Shown here: piece after piece, positions 11,006 to 23,551 of the stretch | How positions within the stretch are numbered: position 1 is the first letter of the stretch | Layout: each line of letters starts with the position of its first letter | NCBI RefSeq assembly: GCF_036669915.1 | Contig: NC_089316.1 | Coordinates: 20,952,554-21,016,553, forward strand | DNA length: 64,000 nucleotides | Reading direction: 5' to 3' | Source of the DNA: Pocillopora verrucosa | Lineage: Eukaryota; Cnidaria; Anthozoa; Scleractinia; Pocilloporidae | The notes under the pieces: model-generated | What the model was told of the DNA's origin: nothing | The model's input: only the letters and a program-made list of their open reading frames with translations | The model's database searches: none | Position numbers and translations under genes: made by a program

Positions 11006-13690
11006 TCATTTGATAGCACTATTAGTCGCCATGTTCTGAAAACGTATTTCTTATTGAGAAATCATCGGTAGAACTTCACAAAAAAATTTAATTAATGAAT
11101 TGTCACGTTTCGATTGCGGAATAATCTACGGAACGTTAACTTGTTTGATTTGTCTTTCTCACAAGCTCAATTTCTGTCCTGTAACCACTCAATTGTTGAA
11201 AACAAAGATATTTAAGAATCAGTTATCGCGAATGCTGCTTGTAGGGCTAATTCCCAATCGGCTGTATCACAGGGCACGATGATTTTTCCTCGAGAAGTCG
11301 TCGGGCAGTTTCATGGCAAGTTGCTCCTTTCCTCAGAGATTGCAAAGGCAGAGGCTTTCGTCGTCGAGCCGGCCAAACGGAAAACGAGTGAGTTTATAGT
11401 CATCTGATTCAATTTAATCTCAAATAGGGATTTTAATAGAGAAGAACTTCTTTACTTTAGGTGCAGCACTGCCATATGACCCATTTCACTCTAGGGAAAA
11501 TAACTGACATATCAATATTTCGTAGGCATCGACTTTCACAAAGCACTTGGATTCGTTAACATCTAATTCAATAAAATATATGTTTCTTTATTAATCTCGT
11601 TGCAGTGCTGTTAACACAATTACATCGCTACTGTTCATACTTTTAGTCCCTCGAGGGCAGGAGGAATTGAGGCTCGTGGGATGGACTTTCGGAAACCTAG
11701 GTTAGTGTTTATTCGAGTATCCGCCAGAAGTTTCGCACTGTTCACGCAACAGGATATCGGTCAGCTTAGGAAAGGATTTGAACGTTATTACAAATGATGT
11801 ATTTCTTTTACTAAAATACGATGGAAACTACAATTGTAGGACTTTCATACGATATATCGGTCGAGAGTACCTACGGTAAACATGGTCCGGTTTGACTAGT
11901 GCTGTATGTTCGTAACAGCCGTCTTCGAACATTGAAGAGTAAAATATCCTCGATGCCGATGATCGAAACGTGTCCATTTTGGCTTTACAGCTACATCCTT
12001 TGGAAAGGATTGTATAAAAATACCCGATATATATGTATTATTCTTGAAGCTAACATCATTTGGCGCTCCGGCCACGTAATACGTTCGTCCTTTCTTCTAG
12101 ATTTCTCCTTTCTCCACCATATTTGCCGACGTGTCTTAATGGGGACACTTTTTGGCAGCCAAATCGTACTTGCAATTCACAAAAAAATGGTCAAGGAGAA
12201 CTTGCTAGGCGCTAAGGTCGGCTATTTCTAATTTTAAATACAGCTATGAACCAGAAAATGCAAAAAAAAAATTTCGTACCTTGGCGCTTAAAAGTTTCCG
12301 TTGATATCAGTTCCTACATTAACTTCGGAAAACTTATGGGACTTTACCTTCAATAGTTTGTTCCGTCAACCCTTTGAAGAAGCTTTTATGAAAGACAGAT
12401 AAGTATGGTGCTATTTCACTTATCAAACGGCACTTGAATCTCTCCTGTGATTAAATCACTGTTTACCTCCACGCTTTATTTCAATATGCAAAGTAACTGT
12501 GACGGAAGATTCCAACCAGGAACAGAACAATTTCCGAGAAAACAAGTGGATGTGCAGGGACTTTGCCATGACAGTGGAATGAGATAGCTGTTTTTGTCAT
12601 CGTAAAAAAGGAAAAAAAGTGGATTTCCGGTAAGCGATGAGTTTTGATAAGTTAATTATAAAAACAACTTCACTTGGGCTTCCCCCCATGACGGGGGTGT
12701 TACTAAACGGAGCAACACAGTGAAACGGAGTAACGAAAACGAGAAAGAAAACGAGTAGCGGCACTATACTCTTGAAAGTCCGTGACTTTTTTGAAGCTTC
12801 CGAAGCAGTCCCACGAGGTAAAATCTTAAACACTTAGTAATTTTCTTCAGTTCTTTTAATTGCTCCTCACCTTGAACACGCAAATTTTCGTCCTAAAACC
12901 TCTTTCTAGCATTTATTCCAAGCATCGCTGAACAAAAAAAAGTAGTGTTTTGTTGCAAACCAAACAACATGGTGATCCCGTTTCAATTTTTTACGATCAG
13001 ACGTGAATGCGAGCTGAAGGAGAAGTTAAAGGTCACGTGTTGATTGATTTCATTAGGAGGAACTTTGTGAACAAAGATATTCGCGTTATAACGCAAATTT
13101 TTTCAAACAAGATGTGATTTTCTTTTTTACATTTTACTTTTAAAAAGTATCATAGTCACGTAGAGATAATGGCATAGCTTACTCAAATACATCGCAATAC
13201 TGACAATGATCCTACTACATTCATTAACATCATGAGAAGGTACGAATTAAAACAACCTAGAGAACGTAACAGAACCGAAAAAGCTATTAAGCATAATACA
13301 TGAAATATATGGAATAATATCGCAACAGCCATAAAATTTGAGAAATTTCTTGCACCTTCTTCTTCTCCACAGTGGCTCTAAAATCCCACTTGGCGGCTTT
13401 CTTCTTGTTTATGCCCTGTCTACGCGCAACCTGATCATGGAGTATCTTGCTGTCGTCAGCGCGTAGACTGTTCTTGTAAAACCTTTTCGGGCAAAGATAA
13501 TTTACTTGTCTCTTCGGTTGTCATAGTTTGTACAAAAAAATTATATCCTATTGGGTTCAACACAACTAAGGAAATGCCCTGCTCTCACTGAGGGGAATGT
13601 TTTGTTCCGATTCTATATCTAACTTCATCATTTGTTCTAAAGAAGTTTTTCACAGATCTAACACTTCTTCTGAAGTATCGCAGCGGTTTT
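11006..13690. other. Intergenic, no gene recognised
   Basis: This stretch holds only short open frames without domains. One, at 11899-12231 on the plus strand (110 codons), shows no known motif. The 13.3-13.7 kb end is downstream of the oxidase stop codon and probably holds its 3' UTR. No RNA gene was seen. Confidence 0.5.
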
Positions 13691-13711
13691 GGCGTGAGTA
13701 AAGCATTCAAT

Positions 13712-16700
13712 TCAATTTATTGGTTCAACTGTAATGACATCTTCTATTTCAAGACCGTCATTTTCAATCCCAATACCCGGTGCGTTCCTAGGTCTTACGA
13801 GATCTGCAATACACGTGTCGAAGCCCATGTTATGTGTAAATTCATTGCAGAATATTCCAGTGGAGTTGAACATTCTAAAGACTTTTTTCCATTGTTCAAG
13901 CTCTGGGTATAGTTCAATGACCCTCCCTGTGGTGAGGTGGTTGTTCTTACTCCAGTGAGGTCGTGCTTTGTATTTATAGTACAGTTTGTCCTCAATGGTC
14001 TTGTGATACTCCTCAATGCCAAATGCACCCGGTAAAAATGGAACCTGAGAAGTGGAAGAAGTCGAATATTATTTTGAGGAAAGCAGTGCGGCCGAGTGGT
14101 TACGAAAGAAGGGGAATGGGGATGGGGTTATGGGCGTGAGTCTGGATCCCCCCGCCCCCCTATCAAGTATCTGAACCCGCCCCCGGTGATGAACAGTTAG
14201 CACTGTAAAATATAAATGAAGCAATAAAACATATGCGCTCTTCCACTTGATCGTTGTTTACCTCAATATAACAAGCGTGGTCGTGTTGTCCTCCTTGTGG
14301 ACATCTCCCGTTGGCTGGACTCAGATACAAATCGTCTGTCTTTACTATTCGCACGTAAATGGGTAGCAAAGAGTACTGAGAAAACTTATCGGCGTATTGA
14401 TTGGCTGTTTCAATGACGTCACCCAAAGCCTCGTCCAACTGGGACAACGGAAGACAAAATTCAGCTGTGCGCACGCTGAAAGGGCGAGATACAAACGGCG
14501 TTTAATATCAAGATGGTGGTCGTGTCCCAATTAAATTTACCTGATCCTCTCTTACGGCTCTTTGGTATTTTAATGATCTTTTCACATTGCAACTGTAAAT
14601 TTCTCTCATGGTTATGTATAAATACTAACGTCAAAAATATATGCAGCCGGATTATATTTACAACCCGGCACTTAACGCCTCATAGAGGAACGAAAATAAC
14701 TGTCGTAGATAGGTGAACATCTGCTAAAAATTTAGTTGTACCTCGTTTATCCAAATTAGCCTGAACAAAATCGTCATCATGCTCCTTTTCCTCGCTGAAT
14801 TGCCCTTTAGTTTATAACAGTCCCCGTTAATACTCCATTAGTGACGACGTACTGATTTCCCCCTTCGCTCCTCCAATTCCCTATTCCCTTTTTACCAGTT
14901 TTAAATAATGACTGATCCCTATCTGCTCTTAAGATATAGAAACGATCATCGCAAGCTAACTGCGGAAAAAATAGCCTAAAAAAAAAACTTCGACAAAACT
15001 TGAAGCTGTACCTAATTGATAACAGCTCACCTGCGAGGCCCATTTCTCTTTTTGAATTTCATCCACAAGTCCACATATGTTTTATTTCATTTCATTCTAT
15101 TAATTATCTATGTCAGTTCTATAAACACAATCTTAACACTCACTGCATGTTTCCCTTGGTGAATTGCAGCACATTATACCATCTCTGCACGTAGGAATGC
15201 TCGCGAGAGAACTGCGAAACACCACAGTTTGTGATATCTGGTATTCTAGTTGGGCAACACGAAGCGCATGTTTGAAGACATGACGCTATACAGTCTGTTT
15301 GCACGCATTCCACATCTACGCATCCTCTACCACCTTTACAACACCACCAAGAACAGCAGGCGCAGCATGTGGATCGGCGGGATGTTCTCTTCCCTTTTAG
15401 GTAGGCTGCATACAAGAATCTGCATTAAAAAAAAGGTATATAAGGTAAATTCAATTTTGCTTCTACAGCTATAAATCCGAGGTAATAAAGCACTAACATA
15501 GATAGAGCGGCCCTCATTGCATGTAACGATTTGCAACTTTCTGCATTGTTCTGTTTCAAAATTGTTTATTTACTTATTGTAGAAAAGTTGGATGTAAATT
15601 AAACTATAAGGTAAGACCTTTTCCATGACAAATTAAAAACTAAGCAAAGGTGCTTTTAACGTTTTTCTAGATCCCATGAAAACATTATTACTGGTAATTT
15701 CGATTCTTGTCAACTGCGGTATGAATTCTGTAAACCTTAGAGCATACAAAAAAAACTCATTCATTAAATGTCAATATCTATCACCTGGGTGGGTGGGTGT
15801 GGGAGGACTTTGGGAGGATCACATGAATTTCAGGCCGAACTGAGGGGGGGAGAAGGATCAGTCGCCACCAACATGTTATTATCGGGGGAGTATAGAAAAT
15901 AGACTGCTAAATACCTGCCAGTGTGCGTGTGTGGGGTAGGGGGGGAGAGGGGGAATCATTAGATTATTACAGACCCTTTGTGGGGGGTTCTGGTAAATTG
16001 TATCGTGACGTAACCAAAATCCCCCAAATCCCCCCCCCCCCACCTCCCCCCCAACAGGTGACAAATAATGACCGAACCCTTACGAGACCGTTCTCTCTTT
16101 TATTTTAGGTACCTTTTATGCGCTGGATATGGATTCACAAAAAACGAGAAAAACTCTCCTTCCGCTCTATTGGTGAACATGGGTTCAAATTTCTGTTTTA
16201 CGCGGAATTTCTCTTTCCCGGGCCATGGAATTTTCACCTCAGTGCGCTCTTCTTCGATCTTGTATACGGAAATACAGCGGTATGTAATAGAGTAAATAAT
16301 TCCCATCGAACCCAAGCTCACAGCTACCGCTCTGAACACCTCGGTGCTTTTCAACTCAACGGGGGCGCCCCCGAACTGCGCATGCTTGATCTTTTCCTGA
16401 CACTGGTCAAAAGTCTCTTCTCCATGACTCAGCCTCACTTGGATGCCGGTTGAAATAATGAGGTGAAAACCGACGACTGAAGTAGACTGGGGAGAGTGAA
16501 ATATAATTTTTTGTTAGTTGTGAGACAAAAACAAAGCTGCCCACAAAAAACCCGAAAAATAGTTATAAGGTTGCCGTTGGTAAGACGAACGCTAAAAATT
16601 TTGTTAAGAAGGTCACGTAATTTGACTGAGGGTACACCATGAAGCTCTGAAAAGGTTACCGGTAGTGATGACAAGATCCTTGGCAGACAATCACGCAGCT

Positions 16701-17096
16701 TCGTGTAGGGCGTCTGTTTATTCTTTATAATCCTGTAAATTCGTCTCTATTTTGCTTTTATCATTCTGTGTAATTTCATTCGTGAGTTACTACTTTGCAT
16801 TTGTTCCTTGGAAAATTTTTAGCTTATTTTGCGACCTATGTAATCTTCTTTGAGTACACTGATTAAATATTGGAGTTTTAATGCTCGAAATTTGAAAATG
16901 TTGAGTCTTGAAACTTCAACCGTTAATCAAGACTCTCTTGAGGAGAAATTTAAATCAACCATAGCTTACAATAATTAGTTACGGAAGCCCAGTCCATTAT
17001 AAAAAGAGAGACCAAGAAGGCTAACATCAATCTTACCTGTTATCCTGAGAGAGGCTAATACATTATTCAAATATTATTATAATAATAATAATAATA

Positions 17097-17135
<39 letters not shown>

Positions 17136-18536
17136 TTGTAGAAGGCGGTTTAAAAAAAATCGTTTTCAATCCCAGATTGGTAAAAGTTTGTGTTTGAAAA
17201 CTGGTACAAGAATAAAAATAGAGAAGGCGAAATCTGTAATAATAAATTCTTTCTAGACGTGATACATACCATGGTGCCGGTAAAGTAACCCGAGCCATGA
17301 GTTGATGTACAGGCCACCCCAGCCACTGTCTGACCAGCGTAATTTCCCATCATGGGTAGCGCCAGCCCGTAGACCTTGTCTAGCTTTTCCACAAAGCGAT
17401 GCACTTGCATTCCTCCTTCCACCTCAATATCTACAAACTCCTGCTTCAAATTGTCTTTTCTGTTGGCAGGTTTTGGTGTTAAAATCCTGTTCAAGTTTGT
17501 CATGTCAATCAAAATGTCACGTGTACTGGTCAAACGCGACCATGAGGACCCAGTCCCCACAGCTCGCACACGGTAACCGTAGTTACTAGCAAAGCGACAA
17601 ATAGCGGCCAGCTGTCCTGGTGTATCAAGGCCTGTGTGATTTACGGATTTAAAAAAGTTAACGATATTAAATTTTATCCAAGAACTTCAGTTCGAAGGAC
17701 AATCTTTGCTAATTAATGTTATTTAGAAAACTACACGCATATCTACGTGTACTCAGGTAATCCTGAAGGCAAGATCTAGACAAATTCCTCAAACAGTTTC
17801 AACACCTCTTTCCAGTGAAAACCTCGTATGGATGAGCATGCAAAAGGCATGTAAACAGTTTCATCCTTTCTAATGGTTCTGTTTACAAACTTTTCATCTA
17901 GTTCTTGAGACCTACACTGATCGGTACCCGAACGCGAATTTCACTTCCCCCCTCCCCCCCCCCCTGCAGAGAAGTTTTAAAATTTCCTCTCTGTCACCCT
18001 TGTGTCCAGACTTCCAACTACTTCTTCTCAGCACAAACTGAGAGTGACAATTACCTTTTTTCTTAAATACCAGTTCTGGATACATTAGCCCGTGTATTTC
18101 AGCGCCAAGGTCTCCGTAGCTATTCCAATTTCGAGCAACAAGTGTTAAATACTGAAATTTTTGGTTACAATTTTGCAGCAGGATGAAATTTGTTTAGTTT
18201 CTTAGCTACTCTCTACAGGTTTATGAAAAGCAATCCTCAACATTAATATTGTGATATTAACATATCATTCCATTTCACATTGATGTGTGATGATACTTTA
18301 CCTATTGCCAGTTCACTCGCTATTTCTCTGTCTGTATTGATGTCCGCTAGTGACTTCGGAAACTTTCGAATCACACCCTTCTCAGGCTTAATGATGTCAA
18401 TCAAAGGTTGCACAGTCTCCAAACCATCGTAATTGTACCAGACTCGCCGAGTGGTGTACGAACACGACCGAATGCACGGGAAGAAACACTGGTTGTATTG
18501 ACGAGTGGCGTAACAGCAATCAATAGAGTTTCCCAT
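13712..18536 (-). CDS. FAD-linked D-arabinono/L-gulono-lactone oxidase family protein, 6 exons, complete
   Basis: Exons (minus): 18536-18302, 17631-17270, 16486-16113, 15419-15144, 14475-14262, 14044-13712; all phases join, giving 597 residues. An FAD_binding_4 (VAO-type) domain covers about residues 70-250. Its motifs are RAVGTGSSW (101-109), GNYAGQTVAGVACTSTHGSG and SMGIIYSITY. An ALO C-terminal domain follows, with the RPHWSKN motif (515-521) near the substrate site. Family enzymes oxidise aldonolactones to ascorbate-type products with O2 or another acceptor. The histidine that usually binds flavin covalently (VGxGHS) is serine here (S107), so FAD is probably non-covalent. Residues 342-389 form a 14-cysteine insert. 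The N-terminus MGNSIDCC has no signal peptide but could be acylated. Substrate and acceptor are not predictable from sequence alone. Confidence 0.88.
14807..14959 (-). other. Orphan open segment in intron 4 of the oxidase gene
   Basis: An acceptor-like 'tattttttccgcag' is followed by 50 open codons (LACDDRFYILRADRDQ...) and a stop at 14807-14809. The exon-to-exon phase of the oxidase is satisfied without it. The same acceptor-like string precedes another orphan segment at 61668-61895. A dispersed element carrying a splice-site-like sequence is more likely than an alternative exon. Confidence 0.3.
15781..15900. repeat. G-rich dispersed repeat with 'gatcagtcg' core
   Basis: A G-rich segment in intron 3 of the oxidase gene contains 'gaaggatcagtcgccacc'. 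A relative at 22679-22750 has 'ggaaggatcagtcgtcgc' in the same G-rich context. Neither has coding potential. Confidence 0.4.
17077..17135. repeat. (ATT/AAT)n microsatellite, partly palindromic
   Basis: A run of AAT units passes directly into a run of ATT units, so the tract can fold back on itself. It lies in intron 2 of the oxidase gene and is probably length-polymorphic. Confidence 0.85.
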
Positions 18537-21500
18537 GATGAAGATATTGGACTATTAGAAAGTAGAACAAATCAAAAAAAGAATAATGATCAACTTTTAT
18601 GAATCAAAAGAACAATTGATAATATTTAGATGTAGCCAAGCCTAAAAAGCAGAACTGCAAGGGGGTTGTTACTGTACAGCCCTTTACCTCATTAAAACCA
18701 ATCACTGGCTATCAAAGAATTTATTCATGGGAAACTAGGAAGGAGCATTAATCATGTAGATAGAGGCATGGAGTCAAGGGCCTTTCAGTGGTGGCGGCTT
18801 TCCTTTCTTCATTTAAGAAATGAGACGGTCATCTTCTTATGCAAGTTCCGTGGATAATAAGAGTGATTGATGAAGACTGGCTAGATAATTTGAGCAAATG
18901 GCCTGTACGTAGAGGATTAAAAGCGGGAAATTTTTAAATTATTGGCGGAAAGCGTCCTCAGTGATCAGATCGACTAGATCAAAGTAGTTATGAAAGATCA
19001 AATTAAAACTGTGAACATTGACAGAGCGATGTTGGAATTTTCTCGGTCTGAAGCGGAGACAAAAACAACTTCATTGCCTCGATTCAAGCCTTCTGCGCGC
19101 CATTTATTTCTTATTGAGTGCATATAGAGATAAATCTGTACTCAAGCCAAGATGCCTATCCAGCAACAGCCTATTCTTGTTTCTGTAGCGTGAAGTGACA
19201 AGAAGTATTGCAATTCTCCCCCTGGCTGGAATGCTGGTCCGTGACATCCCCCCCCCCTTCCCAACTCCCTGCTCAGCATTTCTTCAGGTTTTTCTTTTTT
19301 CTATCAGTTCACAGGTACCCGTTTAAACTCCTAGATGGAGCGAGGCACTGTGAGGATAAAGTGTCTTGCACAAGAGCAGAATACAACATGTGCCGGAGAA
19401 ATTTTAGTGCGAACTCTGCAGTGGTAAATGGATGCTTCGTCTCTGTCTCGATATGATTTTTTGCATGGTCGGATCGAGAAGGTTCCTTTTGTCTCACAAA
19501 AAAGAGAAAAAAGAAAAGAAATTCACCATCATCTGCGCGATTTACTGAAGGGACACAACACTCAGATGATCAGCTGGTAGCTGAATCAGTTATATTCCGA
19601 TTGCACAGCTCGTGAACGATCGTGTGGGTAGATGGAGTGTCTACGTGTTCGTATCGATTCGTCACCTCAACTCCGGGCATTACGTATGTGGGCATCGTTG
19701 TGTTCCGAATGCGAACTTATACAGATTTCTTTTTGGGATTCCGTTCTCACAACACGGCGAATTTTGATGATTTCATAGTTTTTATGTATTTTTTTTTTAC
19801 AGAAGACGGCTAAGAAATATACAAAACTTTAAAAAACGCACGTGCTGAGCTCATAGGCCATTAAATCTTTTTTTTTTTACCAAGTCATCGTTGCCGTCGC
19901 CGTCGTGGATTAGAGACCTTTAAAAAATCGGCAACGGAGACGAAGCAAAACAAAAGATATAATGAGCAGAGCAATAGCAGAACAATAGCAATGGAATGCA
20001 GAGTTAGGGAAACTAAGGCCTCTGGAAGAGAGAGAATCATGATCATAGCCGTAAACCACGCACTAAGTTCGAATTAAATATCAGTCGAGATGTCGCCTTT
20101 AAGCCAGCACTTCCTGTTGCAGTTGTTTTTTCGTTGAGTCAGCGGAAAAAAAGCGGCGTCGCGCGAATAAAGAAAGTGCAAGGGTCTGCCTTCTCTTTTC
20201 GTGTTAACGGAGGTTTGCTTTTCTTTTGAGGGAAAAAATAGAACAAATAATCAATTACCCTCATTCATCGTTTTCGCATAAATCTACTGCGTTCACATTG
20301 CCGCAATTCGTAACTTTAAAATAATAATAATCTCTTGAAAAAGTTCAACTTGAGCTACTAGGCTAGTTTACACTGCAAACACATTTTTAACTCGTTTCTT
20401 TTTTTTGCTGTAGTTTATTGTTACAATAGTTTCCCTTGAGCTACACGGCTAGATCTCGCTACCATAACAATTCGACGTGATGTTGAGAGAAAAGGCAACA
20501 TCGTGAGCCACAACGCTTATAGGTTACATTATTTTGAGATGGGAATTTAAGTGTTATTTTAATTTTAAGTGCCTTCATTCAAAACAAGAGAAGTTTCTAG
20601 TGATGACCGAATGCCCTAGCTGTCGTAAAAATACGTGAGTTGCCTCATACTGAATAAACAAACTCAGTCACTGTGATTGCATAAGTTGAAATACCTGCGT
20701 TGTTTAAGAAGTGATTATATCGTAAAATCAGTTAAGAGAGATTTATTTGGAAAGAAATGTAGCTGTGATTTCCACTTTTGAGAGCAATTGTTAAACCATC
20801 CCAGGCATGTCAGAAGTATCTATCGATGTCTGACAAAATAAATTAGGACGGATAGTTTTGTGTTTGACTTTCTTTAAGTTTAGAGACTGCGCGAGAGTTT
20901 GTATGGCAAGGGATTAGATTGTCATAATCTTAAACACAATATTGACTTGTGCTCCGCTGAAGCCGAGAATTTCAATATCCTCTCTACCGAAAAGATGATT
21001 TTTCGAAACAAAACTTACCTCACTCAAGTAAGAATGAAAGTATTGTTCTCGAGAGCATCTTAACAACCGTCAGCCAACTGATCAGGAAAGTTTGCATACA
21101 TGTGAGTGCCCTCGATTGTTTTCACTTTGTAAACAATTTGCAGCTTTTAGGTGTCAATGTCTTGGCTTCGTATTTACGTAAGAGATTACGTTAACCTCTG
21201 GTCGTGTGCAAATTGGTTACTCGACAACGTGTCAATAAAAGACAAAACATCCAGCCTTGAGGAATTAACAAACTGACTCTCGTTCCAGTTTTCAAACACT
21301 GTTTATTTTAATAATCAGTAAGAAGATATTGTAGGTAATATTTTCTGAAATTACACCGCGTTTTCTTTGCCAATGGACCATAACAGATTACACACCTGAC
21401 ACAATAGAATATATTTGCCATAGGATTGTATTTTGAATGTACAATTAGTCAACACGATGAATTTAGAAGCGTTAGCTATCGAATAACATTGAGAAGGTTT

Positions 21501-22678
21501 TAAACATTACTCACAGAGGAATCCATATTTTAAAACCACCTTTATAAAGAAAGAATCAAATAATGAATTAGTTGAGAAGTAAAGTTATTAAAGCTGATAG
21601 TGAAGTATAATTGTTTGGATAAGTGAACTATTTAAGTGATCACCAATTTTTCATCTGACTTCCTCTCCGCGAGGCATGAAATTAGTGCCCATCACTTTCA
21701 TGGACATTGGCTCTTTCCAGGACAATACGCGCTTCTTGATCGACCGTTCTTTCTAACTTTAAGCAGTTTCTACCACGAATATTTCTTCTTGTCATGCGGC
21801 TGGAATTTCAAGATCAACGAGTGTTATCGACGACGCTGAACAATATAGAAACCATGGATAAATGGTCTTAGGTATTACTGCTTTTTTTCTCAGAAACTTT
21901 ACAGATTTCTAGTTTAAGCAATCCTCTTTGAAAGTGATGGTATATTGTAAAGTGGCACCCGAGTTTATAGAGCAGTACCCAAAAATTTCATTTTAATCTC
22001 GTATTGCACTACGTGTTGATATCTCTGACCATGTTCAAGCCATTTGCATTAATCTCAGACATACCTCAATCGTCTCTTGACGTCATTTAATGACTGAGTA
22101 ACATTAGCTTGCTAATAAGTGGTTGACTTAAAAATTAAAACAAGACATATCAGAAATATCATATGATCATTACATTATGGTGAGCCTGGGAGAGAAATCA
22201 ACTGCCCTTAGCAAAACAACCCAGATGCGTAACTATAGCGCGTGAGTGCATCAAAAAATAATTTTGACAATTTTTGAAATGAAAAAAAATATACTCGAGA
22301 CACTCTGAAGTAGGACCCTCCCCTCCCCTGTTAAGGAATTCTGCTAGCAGTCCTTTGTCGAAACAAAAAGCGAACAAGTCGTCAACACTTAATATATTTT
22401 GAGCTTTAAGGAAAGGAAATTAGTTGCTTTTCGGACGCCATCAACAAAAGAAAAATATCCTTTTCAATTAGTATTTAAAGCATGAAATGTCACAGACATC
22501 TAACGTGAACTATATTGAGTAACATTAAGGATGAAAATGCAATAAAGTGATATTCTCCTAATTACTTTTTTTCCGTTGATTCATGGAGTTGTAACTTTTT
22601 TTGTTGATTTGGTGTTTTTGATACTTTGAGACAACATTCGATGCTCACCAAAATATTGAAACCCGCGCTATAAATCGG
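18537..22678. other. Intergenic, no gene recognised; upstream side of the oxidase gene
   Basis: About 4.1 kb without a convincing exon on either strand. The oxidase promoter should lie just above 18536. Short frames, such as one at 21636-21839 on the plus strand, have no recognisable motif. No tRNA, rRNA or simple tandem array was seen. Confidence 0.5.
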
Positions 22679-22789
22679 TGGTGGGGAATAGATGGTTTTC
22701 AGGGGGAACGGAGGAAGGATCAGTCGTCGCTAACAAAGTATATAAGTGGACTTGGTTGCCAATTTACTGCAAATGAGTGGGTTTTCTTA

Positions 22790-22879
22790 AAATATCTTGC
22801 CACTGATGAGATGATTGCTGACAATCTAACGAAGCCTTTCCCTAAGCACCGCTTCAAGAAACTAATCTACAGGTCGTAA
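22790..22879 (+). mobile_element. Ty1/copia retrotransposon remnant (end of RNase H)
   Basis: The frame KYLATDEMIADNLTKPFPKH followed by RFKKL and a stop matches the conserved end of copia polyproteins (xTxxMxADxLTKxLxxxxFxxL). Only about 30 codons remain, and no reverse transcriptase or LTR pair was found nearby. A G-rich 'gatcagtcg' repeat lies immediately upstream at 22679-22750. This is a dead fragment in intergenic DNA. Confidence 0.75.
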
Positions 22880-23206
22880 AGCTACGTTTTAATTATCTAA
22901 TTTAGATGGACCTACATACAAACATAATACACTTTGAAGGAAAGTGGCAAAAAATTATTCCTACTCGATCGCCTCTACAATTTTGTTGCCACCTCTATGT
23001 TGCCATCCTTTATCAAGTTTTTATTTATTTTAAGCGTGAAATTCAATTATAAAGAAGAGAAACTCAACATTTAATACGTATACGTGCGAAGCGTTTCAGC
23101 CATTTGCTAATGGTCACGGGGTAATGTAGACTACAGTCTCGATCTTTCAGTCTAATTCTCGAGTATATGATCCATTCCTTTCATCATTTATCTATTTCCT
23201 CTCTCC

Positions 23207-23551
23207 TCAGAAGTCATAAGCTCGCGATGTTTCCATTAGACAACGATATTCTTCGTCCTCTTTTGAGAATCCCGCCATAACCCTATCAAGCCGCTGAAAC
23301 AGGTCATACTCTCTTTTCTCTAATTTCCGAAGATGAGAGTTAGCAACATCCTCTTGGAATCGAACTTTCTTCCTTTTTTTAACTTTGCAGTGTTCGTCAT
23401 GGCTCATTCTTCCCAGTGTTTTCAAGAATTTGCTAATTCCATCGAAAAATGATTTTCCTCTTGAGTATTTCGGCTGTTTTTCTCCTGGTTCTTGACCTAT
23501 TTTTCCCCTCAAAGCTTTGATGGCCTCACTGATTTGGTCAAAGTTGATTTT
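23207..23551 (-). pseudogene. Polycystin C-terminal tail beyond a TAA stop
   Basis: After the TAA at 23552-23554 the same frame stays open for 114 codons. It begins KINFDQISEAIKALRG, includes a basic stretch KVKKRKKVRF, and has a heptad-like end (YDLFQRLDRVMAGF). Polycystins usually end in a cytosolic tail with coiled-coil potential, which this resembles. The TAA therefore probably cut off a former tail. If the TAA is authentic, this is 3' UTR. Confidence 0.6.

Noticed and set aside
14085..14115. 'gtgcggccgagtggttacg', like the D arm of a Leu/Ser tRNA
   Set aside because: No anticodon stem, T arm or acceptor stem follows; at most a tRNA-derived fragment.
16030..16055. Poly-C tract as a regulatory or i-motif site
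   Set aside because: Poly-C/poly-G tracts recur in this region (15.8-16.1, 17.95, 19.25 and 47.1 kb) within repeats; nothing links them to function.
15250..16453. Plus-strand open frames overlapping the oxidase gene
   Set aside because: They are antisense to well-supported oxidase exons with correct splice phases.
21636..21839. Plus-strand frame of 67 codons, and a 42-codon frame opposite it
   Set aside because: No domain, no good splice sites and no duplicate for comparison; chance open frames are expected at this length.
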